From assembly GCA_021793945.1 (NCBI GenBank), contig JAJYRT010000014.1, positions 1 to 23,476 of the forward strand: a DNA stretch of 23,476 nt. Direction: 5' to 3'. Shown piece after piece: positions 8,011 to 14,921 of this stretch. Origin of the DNA: Thermoplasmata archaeon. Its GTDB lineage: Archaea; Thermoplasmatota; Thermoplasmata; Thermoplasmatales; Thermoplasmataceae. The notes under the pieces are model-generated. The model was not told the DNA's origin. It saw nothing but the letters and a program-made list of their open reading frames with translations, and did not search any database. Each line of letters begins with the position of its first letter. Within the stretch, counting starts at the first letter, position 1. The translations under genes were made by a program, and so were the position numbers.

Positions 8011-8814
8011 ATGATACTTTCTTTCATAGGGAAAGGCGGAGTCGGAAAGACTACAATCGCCGCAGCCTATGCCATGGAACTGGCAAGCATCGGCAGGACC
8101 ATTGCGGTTTCGACGGATTTCATGCCATCCCTTAAGTATCTTCTCACAAGAGATGATAAACTGGAAATAGTCGAGTTGAAGGAAAGCGAAATAGCCGAGA
8201 AATGGATTCAGAAGTACGGTGAAGACGTTTTTGCAATACTGAGTGAATTCATAAACACCGACCGTTCCATACTAAGCCACATTGCAAGCGCCCCAGGGGT
8301 TCCGGAGGAATTCATGATATCCAGCATCGTAGATCTTGAGGATTCAGGAAAATATGATTACGTGGTCTGGGATACCGCTGCCTCATCTGCAACAATGCAT
8401 CTTCTTGCGCTTGAACAGGATTTTTACAACCACATTGGCAGGGATATACAATTCTATCTGAAGGTTAAGGACAAGTTTGGATCGCACAAGGTGCTGAAGG
8501 TGCTAGACCAGTGGAGAGAACTGGCGAACCATGTCTGGAATCGACTTGAAAGTTCACATTTTTTCCTCGTCACGGGAGATGATGATCTTAGTAGAATGCA
8601 GGCCGGTGAAATAGAGAAAGACTTTCATAGAATGGGCCTTCCGGTTGATTTCAAAATATGCAACAGGTTTGGGCGCAGGCATGTTGATAAGCCGGATTGT
8701 AAGATTATCATCCCGGAGTTTGACGGAAACAGCCGTGAAGTTGTGGATTCAATTCGCAGAACTTCCGGGCTGTTGTTTCTATCACAAATCGGCATAGACC
8801 ACAAAGATGCTTGA
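8011..8814 (+). CDS. ArsA/Get3-like P-loop ATPase
   Basis: A 267-residue SIMIBI-class ATPase of the ArsA/Get3 branch. The deviant Walker A is GKGGVGKTT (7-15) with the signature Lys8; the switch I region reads STDFMPSL, keeping the catalytic Asp36 but not the usual DPAHS; PGVPEE (95-100) matches the conserved PG-x-x-E motif; WDTAASSATMHLL (120-132) stands where Get3/ArsA have DTAPTGHTLRLL. It is a single half, shorter than Get3 (about 300 or more residues), and I see no CXXC zinc motif, arsenite-binding cysteines or Met-rich tail-anchor groove. It may target membrane proteins, assist metal-cluster delivery, or act otherwise; function is not assigned. Start is an ATG preceded at leaderless spacing by a TATA-like box. 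Downstream lies a convergent tRNA-Gly. Confidence 0.8.
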   Translation: MILSFIGKGGVGKTTIAAAYAMELASIGRTIAVSTDFMPSLKYLLTRDDKLEIVELKESEIAEKWIQKYGEDVFAILSEFINTDRSILSHIASAPGVPEEFMISSIVDLEDSGKYDYVVWDTAASSATMHLLALEQDFYNHIGRDIQFYLKVKDKFGSHKVLKVLDQWRELANHVWNRLESSHFFLVTGDDDLSRMQAGEIEKDFHRMGLPVDFKICNRFGRRHVDKPDCKIIIPEFDGNSREVVDSIRRTSGLLFLSQIGIDHKDA

Positions 8815-8835
8815 AATAAACAAAGGCCCCAGAGA

Positions 8836-8908
8836 TGCGGGTGCCGGGATTTGGACCCGAGGCACGAGCTTGGCAAGCTCGCGTGTTACCAGGCTACACC
8901 ACACCCGC
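8836..8908 (-). tRNA. tRNA-Gly (anticodon GCC)
   Basis: The minus strand folds into a complete 73-nt cloverleaf: acceptor GCGGGTG/CACCCGC with discriminator A, D-stem GTGT/ACAC with GG in the loop, anticodon stem CGAGC/GCTCG around loop TTGCCAA (anticodon GCC, glycine codons GGC/GGU), 4-nt variable loop, and T-stem TCGGG/CCCGG with one T-G pair. The CCA is not encoded and no intron is present. The T-loop reads TCCAAAT, so position 55 is C instead of the near-universal T. A short T-rich stretch follows on the minus strand, at the 3' end of the ArsA-like gene. Confidence 0.95.
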
Positions 8909-9150
8909 TCGGGCACTGTATACACTCAGAGGTATTTATTCTTTAAGATTTGCGATAGATGAAATCAATGTTATTATCCAATTATTGTAGCTTAAAATCA
9001 GAATAGAAGTCCAGTATTGTTACCTAAATTATGATCTTTATTATTCAGATGATTAACAAGCCAATGGATTGGGTTTCCAGGAAGAAACGGAAAAACAGGT
9101 CATTTAAATTCACAGGATCGTATATTGCAATCGTTAACGAATTATGACAG

Positions 9151-9167
9151 TTTTTTATATATAAATT
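9151..9167 (+). promoter_or_regulatory. Possible distal TATA tract upstream of tes
   Basis: A 17-bp T/A-only tract, TTTTTTATATATAAATT, is the strongest TATA-like sequence in the gene-free region. Used in the plus direction it would start a transcript near 9185 and give tes a leader of nearly 100 nt containing the small inverted repeats. It is close to symmetrical, so the direction is uncertain. Confidence 0.35.
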
Positions 9168-9230
9168 TCTGCTTTGTATGTCCGGCAGCTAATTGCCATG
9201 GAGCCTAATTAGTACCGTTAACTACAAAAT

Positions 9231-9272
9231 ACTTTTAATATGAGTAAAGTTGTTCCCTAAAGCAATAGGTGA
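9231..9272 (+). promoter_or_regulatory. Proximal tes promoter and Shine-Dalgarno
   Basis: The TATA-like ACTTTTAATA (9231-9240) predicts initiation near 9263, giving a leader of about 18 nt. Within it GGTGA (9268-9272) is spaced 8 nt from the ATG at 9281. An earlier ATG at 9274 is too close to this site and reads only five codons (MKDDH) to a stop overlapping the tes start region, so 9281 is the start. A leader with a Shine-Dalgarno sequence is uncommon among the genes of this window. Confidence 0.55.
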
Positions 9273-9280
9273 AATGAAAG

Positions 9281-11098
9281 ATGATCACTGAAGAGATGAA
9301 TAAGTATCCCGAAATCCGTTTTGCGAGCGATTTCGAGATAAGCAAGAACGCGCCCTTCAAGACAGTTGACGAATTTGTAAAGCGTCTTGGCCATCTCATT
9401 ACATCAGACATGATGGTCCTTAGGGTAACAGAGAGTCTGTGCCCGCTTTGCGTTGATGATGAGAAATTTGATCAGATGAGGATTCCGGCTGTGGTTTATG
9501 AGAATGGCGGAGAGGTTAAGCTAATAAAGGAATGCGCTGAACATGGCGTAACCAAGGAAAAGTACTGGGAAGACTACGACATGTACCAGGAAGCAAAGAA
9601 ATTCCAGGACAAGGGAGTTAAGATCCTCAATCCGCACGTTGCATTCCTCGAGGAGAAAATTATATGCCCCACTCACTGTGGTCTGTGTGTAAAGCACAAG
9701 TCACATACTGGTCTGGGCAATGTAGTTGTAACAAACCGCTGTGATCTTTCGTGCTGGTACTGCTTCTTCTATGCGAAGGAGAATGAGCCAATATACGAGC
9801 CGTCGCAGGACCAGGTAAGAATGATGCTCAGGAGAATGAGAAACGAGAAACCTGTGGGTGCGAACGCCGTCCAGATAACCGGCGGAGAGCCTACCATAAG
9901 GGACGATATCATAGATATCATAAAGATAGCCAAGGAAGAGGGATACGAGCATATACAGCTGAACACAAACAGCATCAGGGCTGCCTTCGATCCGGATTTC
10001 CCCAAAAAAGTCAGGGAAGCCGGCTCCAATGTTATATACACGAGTTTTGACGGCCCAACCCCCAGATCTAACCCAAAGAACTTCTGGGAGATACCTGCAG
10101 CTCTTGAGAATTACAGGAAAGCCCCGCTTGGTGTTGTTCTGGTGCCCACAGTTATAGGCGGAATCAACGACAGTTACCTCGGTGACATAATAAGATTCGG
10201 CTTGTCAAACATAGATGTGGTTAGGGCAGTTAACTTCCAGCCCGTAAGTCTTGTTGGCAGGATGCCTGACAGGATGAGGGAAAAACAGAGAGTAACGATA
10301 CCTGGGGCTATAAAGAAAATAGAGCAGCAGACCGATGGAATGATAGGAAGAGAGGACTTCTTCACAGTGCCAGCTACCACCAAGGTTTCAAACTTCGTGG
10401 AGGCACTAAAGGGCCAGGAAACCTACAAACTGTCTATCCATTTCGCCTGCGGAATGGGTACATACATATTCAAGGATGGCGACAAGGTTACCCCAATCAC
10501 GCGCTTCATAGACGTGAAGGGTATGTTCGAGTATATGGGTGAGCTGGGAGATGAGATCAAGGCATCCAGCTACAAGAGACTCAAGAAAACCGAGTCTGTT
10601 GCAAAACTGCTCCTGAAGCTGAAGAAATTTGTCGACTACGAGAAAGCTCCTAAGGACTTCAAGCTGAAGGATATGGTCTACAACGCTTTCACGGAGGGCG
10701 ATTACCATGGTCTCAAGGCGTTCCACTACAAGTCTATGTTCATAGGATTCATGCACTTCATGGATCCTTACACATACGATGTTGACAGGGTCGAGAGATG
10801 TGATATCCACTATGCAATGCCTGATGGAAGAGTTGTGCCATTCTGTGCCTTCAATGTGATACCTGAGCTTTACAGGGATGCAACCCAGAGGAAGTACTCC
10901 ATCCCGGCAAAGACATACGAGGAGAGAACTGGGAAGATACTCAAGAAAGACAAATATTTCAGGGACTACACAAAGGAAGACAAGAAGAACATAATCGACT
11001 TCTATGAGAAGAGCATAGGAAGGAAACTCGCGACGGATGAGATCGGTCTCAACCTTGATGAGCCCATTCCTGTGATATCATCTGAGAAGCCACAGTAA
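9281..11098 (+). CDS. tes: Tetraether lipid synthase (radical SAM)
   Basis: A 605-residue radical SAM enzyme matching the Tes family (Methanocaldococcus MJ0619, Methanosarcina MA_1486), which joins the phytanyl ends of two archaeol-type lipids to make macrocyclic archaeol and GDGT tetraethers at the membrane. The N-terminal domain has C54-x2-C57 and Cys85 in ECAEHG, then a Cys cluster at 129, 133 and 136 (ICPTHCGLC). The radical SAM cluster is CDLSCWYC (Cys154, 158, 161), preceded by GNVVVTNR and followed by GGEP (201-204) for SAM binding. Later cysteines occur in HFACGMG, in ERCDIHYAMP and in VPFCAFN. These fit the several Fe-S clusters plus rubredoxin-like iron reported for Tes. Thermoplasmatales membranes are tetraether-dominated, which fits. 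Codons favour AAG and GAG more than in neighbours, and there is a real Shine-Dalgarno site, suggesting strong expression. It stands alone between its own promoter and T-rich terminator. Confidence 0.92.
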   Translation: MITEEMNKYPEIRFASDFEISKNAPFKTVDEFVKRLGHLITSDMMVLRVTESLCPLCVDDEKFDQMRIPAVVYENGGEVKLIKECAEHGVTKEKYWEDYDMYQEAKKFQDKGVKILNPHVAFLEEKIICPTHCGLCVKHKSHTGLGNVVVTNRCDLSCWYCFFYAKENEPIYEPSQDQVRMMLRRMRNEKPVGANAVQITGGEPTIRDDIIDIIKIAKEEGYEHIQLNTNSIRAAFDPDFPKKVREAGSNVIYTSFDGPTPRSNPKNFWEIPAALENYRKAPLGVVLVPTVIGGINDSYLGDIIRFGLSNIDVVRAVNFQPVSLVGRMPDRMREKQRVTIPGAIKKIEQQTDGMIGREDFFTVPATTKVSNFVEALKGQETYKLSIHFACGMGTYIFKDGDKVTPITRFIDVKGMFEYMGELGDEIKASSYKRLKKTESVAKLLLKLKKFVDYEKAPKDFKLKDMVYNAFTEGDYHGLKAFHYKSMFIGFMHFMDPYTYDVDRVERCDIHYAMPDGRVVPFCAFNVIPELYRDATQRKYSIPAKTYEERTGKILKKDKYFRDYTKEDKKNIIDFYEKSIGRKLATDEIGLNLDEPIPVISSEKPQ

Positions 11099-11119
11099 TC
11101 ACAAATTTTTTATTTTACC
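11099..11119 (+). terminator. T-rich terminator after tes
   Basis: Directly after the tes stop comes ATTTTTTATTTTACC, the oligo-T type of signal that ends archaeal transcripts without a hairpin. The same AT-rich stretch is also placed to act as the TATA box for the archease start at 11135, so the two signals overlap. Confidence 0.45.
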
Positions 11120-11134
11120 AATATATCTTTTTTA

Positions 11135-11539
11135 TTGAAATTTGAAATTATCGATCATACCGGCGATGTTGGTATTATTGTTTACGGTTCTGATTTTAAC
11201 GAGATTTTGAAAAACTCCGTCTTTGCACTTTCCGAACTCGTCTTCCCAGACACTGGATTTCAAGCTGATATCACGGAGACGGTACAGGTGGAAGGCGCCA
11301 CAAAGGAGGATCTGATCTTGAACTTGCTTTCACTGGTCGTACAAAGGATCGATTCAGATGGGGTGATATTTTTTGACATTAACAGCCTCTCAATAACAGC
11401 AGGAAGTATTAATGCAGAGTTGAAAGGCATGAAAATAAGGGAGGGAATGAGTTACGAATACGTCCTGAAAGCTGTGACCTATCATGATCTGGAGGTAAAC
11501 ACATCAAAAGGATATGCAAGGATAATTTTTGATATCTAA
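11135..11539 (+). CDS. Archease
   Basis: A 134-residue archease, the small cytoplasmic protein that speeds guanylylation of the RNA ligase RtcB and widens its nucleotide use during tRNA splicing and RNA repair. The N-terminus FEIIDHTGDVGI has the conserved Asp-rich metal-binding start, and YEYVLKAVTYHDLEV near residues 108-122 is the family's C-terminal signature, followed by a short end strand ARIIFDI. The length is typical. The start is TTG at 11135; no upstream ATG exists in frame and an AT-rich box lies about 22-25 nt before it, so a leaderless TTG start is likely. No rtcB gene is next to it here. Confidence 0.9.
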   Translation: MKFEIIDHTGDVGIIVYGSDFNEILKNSVFALSELVFPDTGFQADITETVQVEGATKEDLILNLLSLVVQRIDSDGVIFFDINSLSITAGSINAELKGMKIREGMSYEYVLKAVTYHDLEVNTSKGYARIIFDI

Positions 11540-11602
11540 GGTCACTTCACTTGTAGAGACCTGCATCGTGTACAACACAATTTTCATGAGGTTATGAAAA
11601 AG

Positions 11603-11611
11603 CATTTAAAA
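11603..11611 (+). promoter_or_regulatory. TATA-like box for arginine decarboxylase gene
   Basis: CATTTAAAA is centred about 24 nt before the ATG at 11631, at leaderless spacing, in the 91-bp gap after archease. The gap otherwise holds nothing recognisable. Confidence 0.5.
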
Positions 11612-11630
11612 GTGTTAATGATCAGCCCAT

Positions 11631-12176
11631 ATGTCTGCATTAGTTCCAAAGAAGATATTTTTTACCCGTGGCGTGGGCCGCGGTGAAAGCCAGCTTCAGT
11701 CATTTGAGGAGGCTTTGAGGGATGCCGGAATAGCTCCTTACAACTTATCCAGCATAAGTTCAATTTTCCCGCCCTTTGCAGAAACCGTTTCGAGAGAGGA
11801 TGGAATAAAGCTCCTATCTCCTGGACAGATATTATTCTCGGTTCTTGCCAGAAATTCCACAAATGAGCTCAACAGGATGATTTCGGCTGCAATCGGCTAC
11901 GCTATACCCAGGGATCAGAGCAAGTGGGGATACCTCAGCGAACACCACAGTTTTGGGGAGACAGAAAAGGTAGCTGGCTACTACGCTGAGAAGCTCGCGG
12001 CAGAGATGTTGGCGAGCACCATGGGACTGATGGACAAATTGGTCTGGGATGACAACAAGAAGGAATACGTTCTTGAGGACAAGATACTGACCACCCGCAA
12101 CATTTGCTCAACCGCCGTTGTTCTTAAATCCGGCGAATGGACCACAACCGTTGCTGCTGCAGTCCTGATAGTATAG
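11631..12176 (+). CDS. pdaD: Pyruvoyl-dependent arginine decarboxylase
   Basis: A 181-residue proenzyme that cleaves itself and converts arginine to agmatine and CO2. The self-processing site lies in [11 protein letters not shown]: by comparison with the Methanocaldococcus enzyme, cleavage falls between Ser43 and Ser44, giving a short beta chain and an alpha chain starting with a pyruvoyl group. [13 protein letters not shown] and [11 protein letters not shown] supply the conserved acidic residues near the active site, and the length is that of the family. Agmatine feeds polyamine synthesis and the agmatidine modification of tRNA-Ile2 in archaea. It has its own TATA-like box; its stop abuts the leuS start region, so leuS is probably read from the same transcript. 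Confidence 0.92.
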   Translation: MSALVPKKIFFTRGVGRGESQLQSFEEALRDAGIAPYNLSSISSIFPPFAETVSREDGIKLLSPGQILFSVLARNSTNELNRMISAAIGYAIPRDQSKWGYLSEHHSFGETEKVAGYYAEKLAAEMLASTMGLMDKLVWDDNKKEYVLEDKILTTRNICSTAVVLKSGEWTTTVAAAVLIV

Positions 12177-12185
12177 GTGCGTTCA

Positions 12186-14915
12186 ATGGACCAGTACACT
12201 GAAAAGAAATGGCAGGAAGCCTGGTCCAAAAGCAAGATTTTCCAGCCGGCACTTGACAGGAATAAAAAAAAGTTTCTTATTACAGTACCATGGCCATACA
12301 CCAACGGGTCACTGCACGTTGGTCACGGGAGGACTTATACCCTCGGAGACGTGATTGCAAGATACAAAAGAATCACCGGTTACAACGTTCTTTTTCCCAT
12401 GGGGTTTCACCAGAGTGGAACCCCTATCCTTGCACTTGCAAGCAGATTGAGAAATGGGGAAGCAAAAGCCATATCTCAGCTTACCCGGGACATAGCCACA
12501 TACGAGCCGGAACAAAACATCCAGAAGATACTCAAAACAATGGTAGAACCGAAGAACATAGCTGATTATTTTTCCGATGCAACGGTTAAGGACTTTACCT
12601 CAATGGGTTACTCCATAGACTGGTCAAGGCGCTTTACTTCAGCCGACGATTTTTATCAGGATTTTGTCCGCTGGCAATTTCTTAAATTACAAAGGCTTGG
12701 AATGATCCACCAGGAAAGGTATCCGATTCTTTTCAGTCCGGCCGAGAATAACGCGGTTGGCGAGGACGACATTAGTGATGGAGATATAGACAAGGTATCA
12801 ATCGAGGAGTTTACCGCAGTGAAGTTCAGGTCAGAGGATTTTTCTCTTCTTGCAGCTTCCATAAGACCTGAAACAATATTCGGCATCACCAACCTGTGGA
12901 TCAGCAGTGCAGGGCATTACGTTCTTATAGAGCTTGACGGTGATCCTGTAGCTGTATCGTCCGAAGCATACACTAAACTGTCATATCAGCGTGATGGCGT
13001 TAAATTCCTCAGGGAAATGGAAAAGCGGGAGATACTTGGCAGGGAATTCTACACTCCCATTGAAAGGTTGAAGGTCAAGGTATATGAAGCTGATTTTGTA
13101 AACCCATCAAACGGGTCGGGAATTGTCTATTCAGTTCCGGGGCACTCCATAATTGATTACGCAGAGGTTATCAGGAAGGGGCTTGACATTCAGCCGAGGG
13201 TGATAATCACTATAGAGAATCCGGCAGATGCTGTAATGCAGAGGGCACATTCCGTTGATCTATCAGATTACGAGAAACTGAGGGAGGTTAACGTAGAATT
13301 GTACCGCACAGAATACTACGGGGGGATAATGGTTGAGGGCCTTCCGGTTATTTCCGGCCAGTCCGTGGCAAGAGCACGTGAAAAAATAAGGGAAACACTC
13401 GTTGAAGATGGAGATGCACTGATATTTTATGAAACGTCGCGCCAGGCGGAGACCAGGACTGGCGACAGGGTCATAGTTGCGGTGCTTAGGGATCAGTGGT
13501 TTCTGGATTACTCACTGGAATGGCTCAAGGAGAGGGCTCATAAGCTCGTGGATGACATGCAGTTCATACCTGATCATTACAAGAGTTCAATGCAGGAAAC
13601 AATCGACTGGCTGAAGCAGAGGCCATGCGCAAGGCTTCGTGGACTTGGAACGCACCTTCCAATGGATGAGCGGTGGATCATCGAATCGCTCTCTGATTCC
13701 ACGATCTATCCGGCAGTATATACAAATTCAAATTACCTGAGGAAAATTAAGGACATTGCAGGTGAAATAGATCCCGGGATACTAGAATATATCTTCACCA
13801 ATGAACCAGCGCTGGAAAAAAGCAGATATCCAGGGGAAATCCTCAAACTTGCAAATGAAGCAAGGAAAGAGATGGAGTACTGGTACGGAGTGGATGTTAG
13901 ACTTACTTCCTACCCTCACCTGACAAACCATCTTGCGTTCTATATTCTTAATCACGTCGCCATTTTCAGCGGAAGCTACCTCCCATCGGCACTGATTATC
14001 TCCGGGATAATTACCGCTGATGGACGCAAGATCTCAAAGAGCAAGGGTAACGGGGAGTCCTTAATGGCAGTTTCCCGGAAATATTCTGCCGATATCTATA
14101 GACTTTATGTGGCGGTTGGGGCAGACTTTTCGTCAACTCTTGACTGGAATGAAGCTGATGTAAACGCACTGAGGAAGAGGTATGACAGCTTTGTCCAGAT
14201 ACTTGACAATTACAAACCGATCGAGGATGAGATGAATGGCGCCGAGAAGTGGTTTGTCTCATCTTTCTATATGCATCTGAAGAGTTACATTGAGAACATG
14301 GAAAAATACAACATCCGATCTGCTTTCGTTTCCATATTTTATGAGGTCCTTAATGATCTAAGGAGGTGTGAGACCAGGGGAGGCAGGACAGGTCTCGCAA
14401 TCGGAAAAGTGATGAAGGACTGGCTCATAGCACTTTCTCCTGCCATACCGCATACGGCCGAGGAATACTGGCACAGGCATATTGGCGAATCATTCGTCTC
14501 CATCCAGCAGCTTAACAGGCAGCCGGAACTATCTATCGATACTGTGGTAATCGAGGAAGACAGCTATGTACAGAAGCTGATTTCAGATATTAGATCCATA
14601 ATGGCGATCACCAAAATAACACCGAAAACAGTTCAAGTTTATACAGCTGGAAAGGAAACCGCGGAACTTGCCAGGATCCTCACGGACGGTGATTACGGGA
14701 AGGTAGACAAGGCACACAGGTTCATGATCCAGGATTTTACGAGAAACCGGAAGAGCATTTCTCTCAATGGCGTTGATGAATATTCTGCAATTGAAGCTAA
14801 CAGGAGCTTTATAGAATCAATTTTAAGTGCAAAGATGGAAGTAAGAAGAGTCGACGATCCTGTAAATGGAAAAATAGCCTGGCCGGGCAGACCCGTGATT
14901 GTCCTGAACAAATAG
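12186..14915 (+). CDS. leuS: Leucyl-tRNA synthetase (archaeal type)
   Basis: A 909-residue class Ia synthetase that attaches leucine to tRNA-Leu. The HIGH motif is HVGH (44-47) within PWPYTNGSLHVGHGRTY; KMSKS is KISKS (615-619) followed by KGN. The inserted CP1 editing domain shows LLAASIRPETIFGITNLWI and GIVYSVPGHSIIDY, which keeps the Asp expected for hydrolysis of misacylated tRNA. DQWFLDYSLEWL and the C-terminal anticodon-binding helices are of the archaeal/eukaryal LeuRS type. I prefer the ATG at 12186: AGGTG ends 5-6 nt before it, whereas the GTG at 12177 lies directly after the pdaD stop and overlaps this site. Cotranscription with pdaD is likely. Confidence 0.95.
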   Translation: MDQYTEKKWQEAWSKSKIFQPALDRNKKKFLITVPWPYTNGSLHVGHGRTYTLGDVIARYKRITGYNVLFPMGFHQSGTPILALASRLRNGEAKAISQLTRDIATYEPEQNIQKILKTMVEPKNIADYFSDATVKDFTSMGYSIDWSRRFTSADDFYQDFVRWQFLKLQRLGMIHQERYPILFSPAENNAVGEDDISDGDIDKVSIEEFTAVKFRSEDFSLLAASIRPETIFGITNLWISSAGHYVLIELDGDPVAVSSEAYTKLSYQRDGVKFLREMEKREILGREFYTPIERLKVKVYEADFVNPSNGSGIVYSVPGHSIIDYAEVIRKGLDIQPRVIITIENPADAVMQRAHSVDLSDYEKLREVNVELYRTEYYGGIMVEGLPVISGQSVARAREKIRETLVEDGDALIFYETSRQAETRTGDRVIVAVLRDQWFLDYSLEWLKERAHKLVDDMQFIPDHYKSSMQETIDWLKQRPCARLRGLGTHLPMDERWIIESLSDSTIYPAVYTNSNYLRKIKDIAGEIDPGILEYIFTNEPALEKSRYPGEILKLANEARKEMEYWYGVDVRLTSYPHLTNHLAFYILNHVAIFSGSYLPSALIISGIITADGRKISKSKGNGESLMAVSRKYSADIYRLYVAVGADFSSTLDWNEADVNALRKRYDSFVQILDNYKPIEDEMNGAEKWFVSSFYMHLKSYIENMEKYNIRSAFVSIFYEVLNDLRRCETRGGRTGLAIGKVMKDWLIALSPAIPHTAEEYWHRHIGESFVSIQQLNRQPELSIDTVVIEEDSYVQKLISDIRSIMAITKITPKTVQVYTAGKETAELARILTDGDYGKVDKAHRFMIQDFTRNRKSISLNGVDEYSAIEANRSFIESILSAKMEVRRVDDPVNGKIAWPGRPVIVLNK

Positions 14916-14921
14916 TCCTGC

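Larger units (their letters stand above)
8909..9280. other. Gene-free AT-rich region between tRNA-Gly and tes
   Basis: This 372-bp stretch is the longest non-coding interval in the window. It should contain the tRNA-Gly promoter (AATAAATACC on the minus strand, around 8932-8941), a perfect 10-bp palindrome TCGTTAACGA (9131-9140), a long TATA-like tract (9151-9167), a small inverted repeat GGCA/TGCC (9184-9197) next to CTAATT/AATTAG (9189-9212), and the proximal tes promoter. No convincing open frame or recognisable structured RNA was found by eye. Confidence 0.6.

Noticed and set aside
9184..9212. Small inverted repeats (GGCA/TGCC and CTAATT/AATTAG) as a riboswitch or small RNA.
   Set aside because: The stems are only 4-6 bp and mutually exclusive, with no recognisable aptamer or C/D box pair; kept only as part of the intergenic description.
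8941..9280. A search for a C/D box or other structured RNA gene in the gene-free region.
   Set aside because: One weak C-box-like ATGATT was seen without a matching D box at the right distance; not supportable.
9274..9291. A five-codon frame (MKDDH) overlapping the tes start, possibly a leader peptide.
   Set aside because: Its ATG sits one base after the Shine-Dalgarno GGTGA, too close for initiation; more likely chance.
12177..12185. GTG at 12177 as leuS start.
   Set aside because: It abuts the pdaD stop and overlaps the AGGTG site, which is well spaced for the ATG at 12186.
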